Shown: positions 25,995-34,736 of the stretch, piece after piece | Layout of the letters: the number at the start of each line of letters is the position of its first letter | Numbering within the stretch: the first letter of the stretch is position 1 | From: JAHBVL01 sp964461025 | GTDB lineage: Bacteria; Chloroflexota; Chloroflexia; Thermomicrobiales; UBA6265 | Assembly: GCA_964461025.1 (NCBI GenBank) | Contig: CAYWSE010000002.1 | Coordinates: 1 to 64,000 of the forward strand | DNA: 64,000 nt | Direction: 5' to 3' | Notes under the pieces: model-generated | Database searches by the model: none | What the model saw: only the letters and a program-made list of their open reading frames with translations | Told to the model about the DNA's origin: nothing | Program-made: the position numbers and the translations under genes

Positions 25995-26852
25995 ATGCTC
26001 GAACTCGGATCACACCTCTCCGTTGCCGGTGGAGTCGACAAAGCCGTCGATCGGGCGGAGCCGCTCGACATGACGTCGCTGCAAATCTTCACGAAGAACG
26101 CCAACCAGTGGGCCGCCAAGCCACTCGACCCCGACGTCGTCGAACGGTTCCGGGAAAAGCTCTCCGGCTCTGAGATCAAGAAAGTCGTGTCGCACGACTC
26201 CTATCTGATCAACATCGCTTCACCAGACGATGCAATGTGGGAAAAGTCGATTGCCGCGTTGAAAGTCGAGCTCGACCGTTGCGACATCCTGGGCATCCCC
26301 TGGCTCGTGTCGCATCCGGGGGCGCATATGGAGAGTGGTGTCGAGGCGGGTATCGACCGCGTGGCTGCGGCCGTCAATCGCATCCACGCCGAGATGCCCG
26401 GCGGCAAAGCATCGCTGGCTTTGGAAACGACAGCCGGGCAAGGCACTACGCTCGGCCGGACGTTCGAAGAGATCGGCGCCATGATCGACAAGATTGATGA
26501 CAAGAGCCGCGTTTCGGTATGTCTCGACACCTGCCATGTTTTCGCGGCCGGATACGATCTGCGCACGCCCGAAACGTATGCAGAAACGATTCAGCAGTTC
26601 GACCGCGCCATCGGCCTCGACTATCTAAAGGTCATTCACCTGAACGATTCGCAGAAGCCGTTTGGCAGTCACCGCGACCGGCACGCCCACATCGGCGAAG
26701 GTGAGATCGGTCTCGAAGCGTTCCGCCACGTCATGAACGATCCTCTGCTCGATGGCCGCCCCGGCATCCTCGAAACACCCAAGGGCGACGACAACACGCT
26801 GGACGAGATGAACCTGACCACCTTGCGGTCGCTTGTGGCAACTCCGGGCTAG
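25995..26852 (+). CDS. nfo: Deoxyribonuclease IV (AP endonuclease)
   Basis: A 285-residue endonuclease IV. It starts MLELGSHLSVAGGVDKAVDR and has the zinc-cluster motifs VSHDSYLINIASP, PWLVSHPGAHM, LALETTAGQGTTLG, VCLDTCHVFAAGYD, HLNDSQKPFGSHRDRH and ILETPKGDD. It cuts the DNA backbone 5' to abasic sites, so it acts downstream of the Mpg glycosylase encoded at 21812. A TAAAAT hexamer at 25890-25895 could be a -10 element, without a clear -35. Its 3' end overlaps the end of the convergent aldehyde dehydrogenase by four bases. Confidence 0.96.
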   Translation: MLELGSHLSVAGGVDKAVDRAEPLDMTSLQIFTKNANQWAAKPLDPDVVERFREKLSGSEIKKVVSHDSYLINIASPDDAMWEKSIAALKVELDRCDILGIPWLVSHPGAHMESGVEAGIDRVAAAVNRIHAEMPGGKASLALETTAGQGTTLGRTFEEIGAMIDKIDDKSRVSVCLDTCHVFAAGYDLRTPETYAETIQQFDRAIGLDYLKVIHLNDSQKPFGSHRDRHAHIGEGEIGLEAFRHVMNDPLLDGRPGILETPKGDDNTLDEMNLTTLRSLVATPG

Positions 26853-28291
26853 AGCAGGCGCTGACTTTCCAGCCGGTTCACGACCAGTAGCCGCATCTCG
26901 GTCATGTCTTCGATGGCGTAGCGTAGTCCCTCACGACTCAACCCGGAGTCCTTGACGCCACCGTACGGCATGTGGTCGATGCGGTAAGTTGGAATGTCGT
27001 TCAGCACCACGCCCCCTGCCTCGATCGTCTCGAAGGCGTAGAGCGCTTTTTCGAGGTCGTTCGTGAAGACGCCCGCCTGCAGACCGTAGACCGAATCATT
27101 GACCTGCTCAACGGCATCCTTGAATGACCTCACCGGGAAGAGGGTCACCAGCGGCGCGAAAGCCTCCCGCGAGCAGACGAACGATTCCCTGGCAGCGTTT
27201 TCGATGATCGTCGGTTTCAGGAATCGACCGTCGGCAACCCCACCCGTCAGCACCCGGGCGCCTGCATCGACCGCGTCGCGAATCCAGCCCTCGCTGCGAC
27301 TCGCCGCTTTGTCGTCGATCATCGGTCCCAGGTCGGTGCCGCGATCGAGCGGATCGCCCAGCACGATCTTCCCCGTTTCCGCGACGAGCTTGGTCTTGAA
27401 CTCGTCGTAGACCGATTCGTGCACGAAAACACGCTGAACCGAGATGCAGACTTGCCCGGCATAGGCGAACGCACCAACCCGTACTCGTTGAACGGCGAAG
27501 TCGAGATCGCTGTTGTCGTCCACAACAACACCAGCATTGCCGCCCAGCTCGAGCACGACCTTCTTGCGGCCCGCCCGCGATTTCATGTCCCAGCCGACAT
27601 CCGGCGACCCAGTGAACGAGAGGAGCTTGAAGCGGTCGTCCTCCACGAGAATGTCACCGACTTCGCGGTCCATAGGCATGATGCTCACCGCCCCGGCAGG
27701 CAGACCGCAGTCGTGCAACAGATCGGCGATCATCAGCATCACCAGCGGATCGCGTGTCGGTGGCTTGAGGACGATCGGATTGCCCGAAGCGATCGCCGGA
27801 GCCAGCTTGTGCAACGCCAGATTGAGCGGAAAATTGAACGGCGAGATACCGGAAACAGGCCCGATCGGAAAGCGCCGCACGATCCCGAATCGCCCTTTGG
27901 ATGAGGGGAGGAGATCGAGCGGCATCACATCTCCGCCGATCCGCTTCGCTTCTTCTGCGGCGGTATCCACGGTGAAAACGCCACGGTCAGCCTCCACCTC
28001 AGCATCCTTGATCGGTTTGCCGGCCTCCAGCGTGATCATCCGGGCGATGGCGTCGCGATGCTCGCGCATTTTTCCCGCCAGCTTGGTCAGAATAGCTGCC
28101 CGGTCGTAGGTCGGCATGTCGCGCATCGACTGAAATGCGGATTCAGCGGCGACGATCGAATCCTCCACCTGTGCGGCGGATGCCAGCCACGTCTTGCCAA
28201 CGACTTCCCCGTTGTAGGGATTTCTGATCTCGAGGGGTGCATCCGATTTCGCCCACGTGCCGGCCAGATACATTGGGTATTCACGGGCCAT
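26849..28291 (-). CDS. NAD(P)-dependent aldehyde dehydrogenase family protein
   Basis: A 480-residue ALDH-superfamily enzyme. The NAD-binding region has ISPFNFPLNLALHKLAPAIA and VLKPPTRDPL, the general base Glu is in VVLELGGNAGVVV (about residue 250) and the catalytic Cys in YAGQVCISVQRVFVH (about 285). Motifs after it (EAFAPLVTLFPV, MPYGGVKDSGLSREG) are normal, so it should be active. Close families include lactaldehyde, phosphonoacetaldehyde and non-phosphorylating glyceraldehyde-3-phosphate dehydrogenases; the substrate cannot be chosen from sequence. The start has GGAG eight bases upstream. A strong terminator separates it from the nuo genes upstream. Confidence 0.9.
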   Translation of the reverse strand: MAREYPMYLAGTWAKSDAPLEIRNPYNGEVVGKTWLASAAQVEDSIVAAESAFQSMRDMPTYDRAAILTKLAGKMREHRDAIARMITLEAGKPIKDAEVEADRGVFTVDTAAEEAKRIGGDVMPLDLLPSSKGRFGIVRRFPIGPVSGISPFNFPLNLALHKLAPAIASGNPIVLKPPTRDPLVMLMIADLLHDCGLPAGAVSIMPMDREVGDILVEDDRFKLLSFTGSPDVGWDMKSRAGRKKVVLELGGNAGVVVDDNSDLDFAVQRVRVGAFAYAGQVCISVQRVFVHESVYDEFKTKLVAETGKIVLGDPLDRGTDLGPMIDDKAASRSEGWIRDAVDAGARVLTGGVADGRFLKPTIIENAARESFVCSREAFAPLVTLFPVRSFKDAVEQVNDSVYGLQAGVFTNDLEKALYAFETIEAGGVVLNDIPTYRIDHMPYGGVKDSGLSREGLRYAIEDMTEMRLLVVNRLESQRLL

Positions 28292-28329
28292 AACGTTTCT
28301 CCACTTCGAACGGCGGCTGCCGCTCAGTC

Positions 28330-28363
28330 AAAAACAAAGGACGCCCGACCTGCCGGGCGTCCT
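28330..28363 (-). terminator. Intrinsic terminator after nuoI
   Basis: Read on the minus strand, AGGACGCCCG and CGGGCGTCCT form a perfect 10-bp GC-rich stem with a six-base loop (28338-28363), followed by TTTGTTTTT (28329-28337). It lies 31 bases after the nuoI stop and ends nuoG-nuoI transcription before the aldehyde dehydrogenase gene. Confidence 0.92.
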
Positions 28364-28393
28364 GATTCACCACGAATATCTGGGTGCAACCGG

Positions 28394-28849
28394 TCAGGAC
28401 TCCGAGGGCACGTTGCGCTCGCCGGTGTCCCACCAGATCGGCGCCTGAGAACCGATTTGCGCCAGCTCGATCTTGGTGTAGACGAGTCCATCCCGGTCCA
28501 TCACCGAGAGCTCGTACTCCGCGCTCATCGTGATCGCATCGACCGGGCAGACCTGCGCGCAAAGTCCGCAGAACATGCAACGACCCGACCGCAGAATGAA
28601 CTCGCCCAGCTCGCGATCGCCTTCTTCCGATGGGATCACATGCATGTCGAGACACGAGGTCGGGCAGACCCGGGCGCACAACCCGCAGGCGACGCAGAGC
28701 GCTTCACCGGTATCAGGATCCGATCGCAGGGAAGGCAGACCGCGAAAACGGGGCGCCATGTCCCGTTTCTGATCGGGGTACTGAATCGTCATGTTCGGCT
28801 TGAAGCCTCGCTTCAGCGTGACTGCGAATCCCTTGACTTCATCGAACAT
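28394..28849 (-). CDS. nuoI: NADH-quinone oxidoreductase subunit I
   Basis: A 151-residue ferredoxin-type subunit with two [4Fe-4S] motifs: CVACGLCARVCP (about residue 52) and CMFCGLCAQVCP (about 91). The start (FAVTLKRGFKPNMTIQYPDQ) and the PRFRGLPSL segment before the first cluster are typical of NuoI (TYKY). It carries electrons from NuoG to the membrane arm of complex I. It follows nuoG after 35 bases with no nuoH between them, unlike the common nuoG-H-I order. The C-terminal IWWDTGERN tail is normal length. Confidence 0.94.
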   Translation of the reverse strand: MFDEVKGFAVTLKRGFKPNMTIQYPDQKRDMAPRFRGLPSLRSDPDTGEALCVACGLCARVCPTSCLDMHVIPSEEGDRELGEFILRSGRCMFCGLCAQVCPVDAITMSAEYELSVMDRDGLVYTKIELAQIGSQAPIWWDTGERNVPSES

Positions 28850-28884
28850 GCGTATCGATCCTGTTCCGTGTGAATCGTTCTGAT

Positions 28885-31215
28885 CTAGTCAGCAGCAAGA
28901 TTGGCCATTGAAGGCGAAAGAGACGCCAGTCCGTCGGGTCCGGGCACCAGAATCGCCGTTCCGGCATCGGCAAACGACGGCACCGGCACCTGCAGGCCCT
29001 GTCGTTCGAGGCGCGCGTAGGTGACGCCAGCGTACTCCGGAATGTGCTTGCCGATCTCCTGCATTGCGCTCACCGGGTCATCCAGCCCAAGATCAGTGCC
29101 CATCGCCGCGGCGATCGCGGCAAGGAAGCGAACCGGCGCTTGAGATTCTCCAGCCGCCGGCACGGTGGCCCGGACGCGCTGGACCGTGCGATCGACACTG
29201 GTCATCGTTCCATCGACTTCGAGCGACATCGCTCGCGGCAAAACGATGTGCGCTTTGGCGGTAAGTGGCGATTCGAAGGAATCCGCGACAATCAGGAACT
29301 CCAGCTCGCCGAGCGCGTCCAGGAGATCCTCGCTCATTTCGCCGGAATGGGCTGCCATGTTGGCCTCAACGTACATCGCCTTGATCTCGCCGGAGCGAAT
29401 CGCCGCTGCCAGGTCGCCGACGCCAACCCCAGTCGTCTCTGCGGCGATGCCGCCGGGCAGCGAGTGCGGGGTTGCTCCGACATCGGTCGTGCCCTGATAG
29501 TTGGCCGAGCCGCGCGGCGACGTCACACCACCGCCAGGCCGTCCCAGATTGCCTGTGAGCATCACCAGTTGGTTGCAGGCCAGTGCCATGGCGCCTGGAT
29601 CGTCCAGCGTGTGCTTCGTATCTGGTTGCCCGATATGCGCCGCGGTGTGATAGAGCGTCGAAGGCGGATAAACGCCATCGGTGTCTCCGCCGATGCCTCG
29701 GCCCCCGGTGGCGTACATCTCCGCCGCCGCTTTGATAGTTTCGACAGCAATACCCGATGTCGCCGCTGTGGCCTCCAGATCGACGTGTTGCGTCTGCTCG
29801 CGCCAGAGCGGCATGCCCGGCAGGTTGGCGTCGCCACCGGCAACCAGACTGGCGTCGACGATGTGCCTGGCCATTGCGTTCAGCACCTGAACGGTGGTGC
29901 CCGGATTCGGTCGCAGCCACATCTCGGCCCGCCAGCAGAGAGGAAAGTCGTCTTCAGAGATAACGACGGTTTTCGCTTCTCGATAGATACGAGAGTGATA
30001 GAACCAGTAGGAAATGACCGGAGCGTGAGCGCCGAGGTCTGGCCCGACCACCAGCGTCGATCCGACGTCGGTGAACATCTCCTGGACGCTGTTCGTGCTG
30101 GAGACGTCTTTGCCGAATGAGGTCTGGTTCGCCGCTTCGACCTCCTGCTGGGCGCGAGAGAGATTGCGGTCGATATTGTTCGACGCCATCGCCTCGCGGG
30201 TGAACTTCTGAGCGGCGAACGCATCTTCGTTCGTGCCGTCCGGACTGATCAGCGCCGCGAACTCGCCATTCCGGTAATTCGCCAGCGAACCCGCGATCGA
30301 GCTGATCGCGTCGTCCCAGGCTACTTCGTAACCAAAACCGTTCTCGGCGTTGACGCGCGGATACCGAAGTCGTTCCGGCGACTGCACACGTTCGTGTCCC
30401 CACTTGCCGTGGTAGCAGGTGTAACCGTGGTTGACGCCCCGCTCCCACAGGTTGGTGACGCGCCGCACGATGCCCCGGTCGGTCTCAACGTTCAGCGTGC
30501 AACCGAAATCACAGTTGCCGCAGATCGTCTCAGTCGTCTCCAGTTCCCAGGGATGATGGGCGAAGTGCCGGTCGGTCAACGCGCCAACCGGGCAAACGGC
30601 AATGCACATCCCGCAGTTGGTGCACATCGTGTCGGCAAGCGTCTGCCCGAATGCCGGACTGATCGTCGCTTCGATGCTGCGGGCCGTCGATTCGATCGCC
30701 GTGACGCCGATCATCTCGTCGCACACGCGCGTGCAACGATTGCACATAATGCAGCGGTCGTGCTTGTAGTCGATCAGATCGCTGAAATGGACGTACGGCT
30801 TGGCGAATTTCGGCCGCCGGTACGGGTTCGTGTTGACATTGCTGAGATAGGTGTTGTCCTGGAGGTAACACTCGCCCGACTTGTCACATGTCGGGCAATC
30901 GAGCGCATGATCGACCAGGTACATCTGCAGGATGAACTGGCGGGCGTCCTCGACCGGCTCGGAGTGGGTGAGCACTTCCATGCCTTCACCCATAGGTGTC
31001 GCGCACGACTCGATCAGACCGCCTCGCTTGCCGAGAATCTCGACGGTGCAGATCCGGCACGAACCCCACGGCCGCAGTTTCGGCTGATAGCAGAGATTCG
31101 GCACCTCGATGTTGGCTGCACGAGCCGCTTCGAGAATCGTCGTCCCCGCGGGAACGGTCACCTCCTGGCCGTTGATCTTGCCGGTGACCATCTTCGTCTC
31201 AGCGCGCGTCGCCAT
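28885..31215 (-). CDS. nuoG: NADH-quinone oxidoreductase subunit G
   Basis: A 776-residue protein. The N-terminal [2Fe-2S] domain has CYQPKLRPWGSCRIC. The His-ligated cluster has HALDCPTCDKSGEC, followed by two [4Fe-4S] motifs (CIMCNRCTRVCDE; CTNCGMCIAVCP) and the 4Fe4S-MopB signature CGNCDFGCTLN. The C-terminal molybdopterin-oxidoreductase-like domain (about 260-700) has LGRPGGGVTSPRG and ANYQGTTDVGA, which look close to formate dehydrogenase alpha. At the position where FdhA has the Mo-binding Cys/Sec the sequence reads NNIDRNLSRAQ, with no Cys. So it is a NuoG-type electron-transfer subunit, not a formate dehydrogenase. GGAGGAAG precedes the start. Confidence 0.9.
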   Translation of the reverse strand: MATRAETKMVTGKINGQEVTVPAGTTILEAARAANIEVPNLCYQPKLRPWGSCRICTVEILGKRGGLIESCATPMGEGMEVLTHSEPVEDARQFILQMYLVDHALDCPTCDKSGECYLQDNTYLSNVNTNPYRRPKFAKPYVHFSDLIDYKHDRCIMCNRCTRVCDEMIGVTAIESTARSIEATISPAFGQTLADTMCTNCGMCIAVCPVGALTDRHFAHHPWELETTETICGNCDFGCTLNVETDRGIVRRVTNLWERGVNHGYTCYHGKWGHERVQSPERLRYPRVNAENGFGYEVAWDDAISSIAGSLANYRNGEFAALISPDGTNEDAFAAQKFTREAMASNNIDRNLSRAQQEVEAANQTSFGKDVSSTNSVQEMFTDVGSTLVVGPDLGAHAPVISYWFYHSRIYREAKTVVISEDDFPLCWRAEMWLRPNPGTTVQVLNAMARHIVDASLVAGGDANLPGMPLWREQTQHVDLEATAATSGIAVETIKAAAEMYATGGRGIGGDTDGVYPPSTLYHTAAHIGQPDTKHTLDDPGAMALACNQLVMLTGNLGRPGGGVTSPRGSANYQGTTDVGATPHSLPGGIAAETTGVGVGDLAAAIRSGEIKAMYVEANMAAHSGEMSEDLLDALGELEFLIVADSFESPLTAKAHIVLPRAMSLEVDGTMTSVDRTVQRVRATVPAAGESQAPVRFLAAIAAAMGTDLGLDDPVSAMQEIGKHIPEYAGVTYARLERQGLQVPVPSFADAGTAILVPGPDGLASLSPSMANLAAD

Positions 31216-31262
31216 GCTCGTGAAACTTCCTCCGTACCATCAGGAAAGGAGCAATCCTGCTC

Positions 31263-31295
31263 CAGACACCTCGTACGCCACGCCTTAGGTGTCTG
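31263..31295. promoter_or_regulatory. Inverted repeat in the nuoG/gatB divergent region
   Basis: CAGACACCT (31263-31271) and AGGTGTCTG (31287-31295) are perfect 9-bp complements with a 15-base spacer, 48-80 bases upstream of the nuoG start. Its size and position suit an operator or leader hairpin for the nuo operon. The word TGCTCCAGACAC at its left edge recurs just upstream of the Usp gene (near 36298), which may be chance. Confidence 0.4.
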
Positions 31296-31462
31296 CCAGA
31301 CGCGCACGCCAACTGTGGCGGAACGCCCGTTTCTGGGCAGCATAATACCATGCTGACACTCTGGAAACGCTTTGGTTTTTGCGAGGGAACGATCGTCGAT
31401 CATGATACAATTCGCCGGTTCCGCGCTCACGAATGCGAAGCGGGCGTCGGGTGGAGAGAGAC

Positions 31463-32938
31463 GTGACGGAATCGACAGTTGCGACCCAGTTTGAGACCGT
31501 CATTGGACTCGAAGTCCACGCTCAAATCCTGACGAAAAGCAAGATGTATTGCGGATGTTCCGCCGAATATGCCTCGGCCGAACCGAACACGCATGTCTGC
31601 CATGTCTGCATGGGGCTCCCGGGCGCACTGCCGGTCATCAATCGCGAAGCCATTGAACTCTGCGTGCTGACTGGTTTGGCCCTCGGCAGCGACATCGCGC
31701 CCTATTCCAAGCTCGATCGCAAGAACTACGTCTATCCCGACTTGCCGAAGGGGTACCAGATATCCCAATACGACATGCCCCTCTGCCTGAATGGGACATT
31801 GACGTTCACCTCCGGCGGCGAGGAGGTCACGGCCGGCATCACCCGGGTGCACATTGAAGAGGACACGGGGCGGCTACTGCATCGAACGTCGGCGGATGGG
31901 CTTGACATCAGTCTCGTTGATCTCAACCGTTCCGGAGTGCCGCTGATGGAGATCGTCGGCGAGCCGGATCTGAAGGGACCGGAGCACGCTCGCGACTACC
32001 TTATCGCGATGCGTCAGATACTCCGCTATATCGGCGCTTCGACGGGGAATATGGAGGAAGGCGCCTTTCGCTGCGACGCCAACATTTCGACCCGTTCCGT
32101 CGATGGTTCGGTCGTTGGCGCCAAGGTTGAAATCAAGAATATGAACTCCTTTCGGGCGGTGGAACGAGCCTTGCGCTACGAGGAAGAGCGCCAGCGCGCC
32201 GTTCTGGCCGATGGGGGCGCGATCGAGCAGGAAACGCGCGGCTGGGTCGAGGCGCGAGGCGTCACCGTCAGCCAGCGGACAAAGGAGCAAGCGCACGACT
32301 ATCGCTATTTTCCGGAGCCAGATCTGCCGCCGCTGGCGCTGTCTGCCGAAGCGATCGATGCGATCCGGTCCCGGCTTCCTGAATTGCCGGACGCGCGACG
32401 AGCCCGCATCGAATCTGAGTACGGCATCAGCGCGGCAGATGCCGCGACGCTCACCAGCGAACGGTCGATTGCTGACTACTTCGAACAGGTTGCTCGCGGT
32501 AGCGACGCGCCGGGCCGGCCCCGTTCGGCAGCAAATTGGTTGCTCAACGACGTTTTCGGTCTGCAGCGGGAACGCGGATTGGTGACTGACGAGATGCCTG
32601 TTACAGCCGAACAGCTTTCCGGCCTCATCGCCATGCTCGAATCCGATCTGATCAGCGCCAGGGCGGCCAAGGAGTTGCTCGTCCAGCTCGAACCGGGCGA
32701 CGATCCGGAAGCGAAGGCGAAAGCGCTCGATCTCCTGCCGCTCGATGACGATACCGCGCTGAGAACGGCTGCACAGGAGACATTGGCGGCATTCCCCGCC
32801 GCTGTCGCCGACTATCAGAGCGGCAAGCAGGCGGCGATCGGCCGTCTGATTGGTGAGACGATTAAGCGGACTGGCGGACGAGGTCGTCCGGATGCGGTGC
32901 GCTCGATCCTCGAGGAGTTGCTTGGCGAGCATCGCTAG
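31463..32938 (+). CDS. gatB: Aspartyl/glutamyl-tRNA amidotransferase subunit B
   Basis: A 491-residue GatB. It has VIGLEVHAQILTKSKMYCGC, the zinc motif CHVCMGLPGALPVIN, KLDRKNYVYPDLPKGYQISQ, GVPLMEIVGEPD and CDANISTR, then the C-terminal YqeY-like tail domain with AANWLLNDVFG. With GatA and GatC it converts Glu-tRNA(Gln) and/or Asp-tRNA(Asn) to the amide forms. gatA and gatC are not nearby. The start is GTG 31463 behind GGAGAGAGAC; the frame runs to 31433 without a ribosome-binding site. TACAAT at 31406-31411 is a candidate -10 element. Confidence 0.96.
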   Translation: MTESTVATQFETVIGLEVHAQILTKSKMYCGCSAEYASAEPNTHVCHVCMGLPGALPVINREAIELCVLTGLALGSDIAPYSKLDRKNYVYPDLPKGYQISQYDMPLCLNGTLTFTSGGEEVTAGITRVHIEEDTGRLLHRTSADGLDISLVDLNRSGVPLMEIVGEPDLKGPEHARDYLIAMRQILRYIGASTGNMEEGAFRCDANISTRSVDGSVVGAKVEIKNMNSFRAVERALRYEEERQRAVLADGGAIEQETRGWVEARGVTVSQRTKEQAHDYRYFPEPDLPPLALSAEAIDAIRSRLPELPDARRARIESEYGISAADAATLTSERSIADYFEQVARGSDAPGRPRSAANWLLNDVFGLQRERGLVTDEMPVTAEQLSGLIAMLESDLISARAAKELLVQLEPGDDPEAKAKALDLLPLDDDTALRTAAQETLAAFPAAVADYQSGKQAAIGRLIGETIKRTGGRGRPDAVRSILEELLGEHR

Positions 32939-33004
32939 CTCCTTCGGGTCGTCCGCGCAATATGGTCTGGCAATGAGGCCAGACAGAGCGGAGGTTCAGT
33001 TTCC

Positions 33005-34294
33005 ATGGTTTCCAGCGTCATGCCGGCATCGGCGCCGGTGATTCCCTCGACCGTTCCCGATCTCTTCGACGTCGCAATTCAGCAATTCAATCTGGCCGCG
33101 GACGTGCTCCAGCTGGAGGACAGCATGCGCCAGATTCTCACCCATTGCCAGCGCGAGCTGACCGTGAATTTCCCGGTCGAAATGGACGATGGTTCGGTGC
33201 AGGTTTTCACTGGTCACCGGGTGCAGCACAACAACGGTCCTGGACCCACCAAGGGCGGCATTCGCTATCACCAGGCAGTCACGCTGAACGAAGTCAAAGC
33301 ATTGGCGATGCTGATGACCTGGAAATGCGCGGTGGTCGGTCTTCCCTATGGCGGCGCCAAGGGCGGCGTCACGGTCAACCCCAAACTCCTGTCACAGAAC
33401 GAGCTACAGAACCTGACCCGGCGGTATATCTCCGACATCGCGCCATTTATCGGTCCAAATCAGGACATCCCTGCGCCGGACATGAACACGAACGCCCAGA
33501 CGATGGCCTGGATCATGGACACTTATTCCATGGGCGTCGGCTATTCCGTGCCCGGCGTCGTCACCGGTAAGCCGCTGACGCTCGGCGGTTCGGAAGGCCG
33601 TGCCGAAGCCACGGGCGCCGGAGTGGTCTTCGCCGTCGAGGAAGCCGCCCGCGCGATCGGTCTCGATCTCGATGGCGCGACGGCGGTCGTGCAGGGTTTT
33701 GGCAATGTCGGTTCAGTCGCGGCCAAAGATATGGCGCGACGTGGGTCGCGGGTCATCGCGATCAGCGACTGGAAGGGCGGCGTCTACAATCCGGCCGGTC
33801 TCGACGTTGATGCGCTGTTCGAATACAGCCAGGCGACAGGATCGGTTGCCGGCTTCCCGGGCACGGATGTCGTGTCCAACGAGGAGTTGCTCGAACTCCC
33901 CTGCGACGTGCTCATTCCGGCCGCGATCGAATGCCAGATTCATGGCGGCAACGCCGGCCGCATTCAGGCGAAGATCGTGGCGGAAGGCGCGAACGGACCG
34001 ACGATGCCGGAAGCGGACGAGATTCTCTACGACCGCGGCATCCTGGTGTTGCCCGACATCTTCTGCAACGCCGGAGGGGTGACCGTTTCCTACTTCGAAT
34101 GGGTACAGTCGTTGCAGTGGTTTCCCTGGACGCTGGAAGAGGTCAATTCCCGGTTGCAGACGATCATGCAGAAGTCATTCGCGGCGATTTACGCGAATGC
34201 GGAGGAGTACCAGGTAAACATGCGCACCGCGGCCCTCGTCCGCGCCATCGATCGCGTCGCCGACTTCACGCGCCTGCGCGGCATTTTCCCGTAA
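33005..34294 (+). CDS. gdhA: Glu/Leu/Phe/Val dehydrogenase, probable glutamate dehydrogenase
   Basis: A 429-residue dehydrogenase with GPTKGGIRYHQAVTLNE, the catalytic-Lys motif VVGLPYGGAKGGV (about residue 115), PAPDMNTNAQTMAWIMDTYS, the Rossmann fold AVVQGFGNVGSVAAK and AEGANGPTMPEAD. The length and N-terminal region match hexameric NAD(P)-glutamate dehydrogenases, which interconvert glutamate and 2-oxoglutarate plus ammonia. Leucine/phenylalanine dehydrogenases are shorter. GGAGG lies about 11 bases before ATG 33005. A 7-bp hairpin (GTCTGGC/GCCAGAC, 32965-32984) without a T-run sits between gatB and this gene. Confidence 0.93.
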   Translation: MVSSVMPASAPVIPSTVPDLFDVAIQQFNLAADVLQLEDSMRQILTHCQRELTVNFPVEMDDGSVQVFTGHRVQHNNGPGPTKGGIRYHQAVTLNEVKALAMLMTWKCAVVGLPYGGAKGGVTVNPKLLSQNELQNLTRRYISDIAPFIGPNQDIPAPDMNTNAQTMAWIMDTYSMGVGYSVPGVVTGKPLTLGGSEGRAEATGAGVVFAVEEAARAIGLDLDGATAVVQGFGNVGSVAAKDMARRGSRVIAISDWKGGVYNPAGLDVDALFEYSQATGSVAGFPGTDVVSNEELLELPCDVLIPAAIECQIHGGNAGRIQAKIVAEGANGPTMPEADEILYDRGILVLPDIFCNAGGVTVSYFEWVQSLQWFPWTLEEVNSRLQTIMQKSFAAIYANAEEYQVNMRTAALVRAIDRVADFTRLRGIFP

Positions 34295-34440
34295 CGGCGA
34301 GTGCTGAACGAGCAAAACTGGCAACCTGTCATTCCGAGTAGCGTGTCCACCGCTATTTGCCCGGTCTGCGCTTCGCTTGACGTGTCATTCCGAGCAATCA
34401 TACCGGCGCGCCGGAACCAGCACGGCATGAAAACCAACCA

Positions 34441-34686
34441 TAGCCTCGCCATTTATGGCGCTCTCCGTCACCACTGCAACTCGAAACAAGTACCGTCATC
34501 CTGAGCGGAACGGAGTGTCAGCGGAGGGGAGTCGAAGGATCTCCCGCCGCGGCGGCAACTCACCTGCCGGCGCCTCTAATCGTTGGAGCCATGTCTCGGG
34601 AAGAGCGTCCTGTCAGACAGCGTCACTACAGCAACGCGAAGAGTTGTGGCGACGTCGCCTGTGAAGCGCCAAAAATGGCGAGGCTA
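34441..34686. mobile_element. MITE-like element with 22-bp terminal inverted repeats, non-coding
   Basis: Positions 34441-34462 and the reverse complement of 34665-34686 match at 21 of 22 bases (core TAGCCTCGCCATTT then TGGCGCT). Each end is also partly palindromic (CGCCA-TGGCG). The 246-bp interior holds no convincing gene but includes a GATCC-type dispersed repeat. No target-site duplication is obvious. It lies in the 442-base gene-free stretch 34295-34736 between gdhA and trkA; the rest of that stretch shows only two short GTCATTCCGAG words (34329 and 34383). Confidence 0.5.
34494..34560 (+). repeat. Dispersed GTCATCCTGAGCGG repeat, copy 1
   Basis: The segment begins CGTCATCCTGAGCGGAACGG and ends in GTCGAAGGATCTCCCGCCGC. 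It aligns along its length with 41917-41983 in this window. Such GATCCT...AGGATC elements are common intergenic repeats in many bacterial genomes. It does not code for protein. Confidence 0.7.
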
Positions 34687-34736
34687 CGCAAGGACCTAAC
34701 GACACCATCGATGCACGCGTTTCATTTTCGATTCGC

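Noticed and set aside
28885..31215. Formate dehydrogenase alpha subunit
   Set aside because: The molybdopterin domain resembles FdhA, but the Cys/Sec ligand is missing and the [2Fe-2S]/His-cluster N-terminus plus adjacent nuoI point to NuoG. No in-frame UGA was seen.
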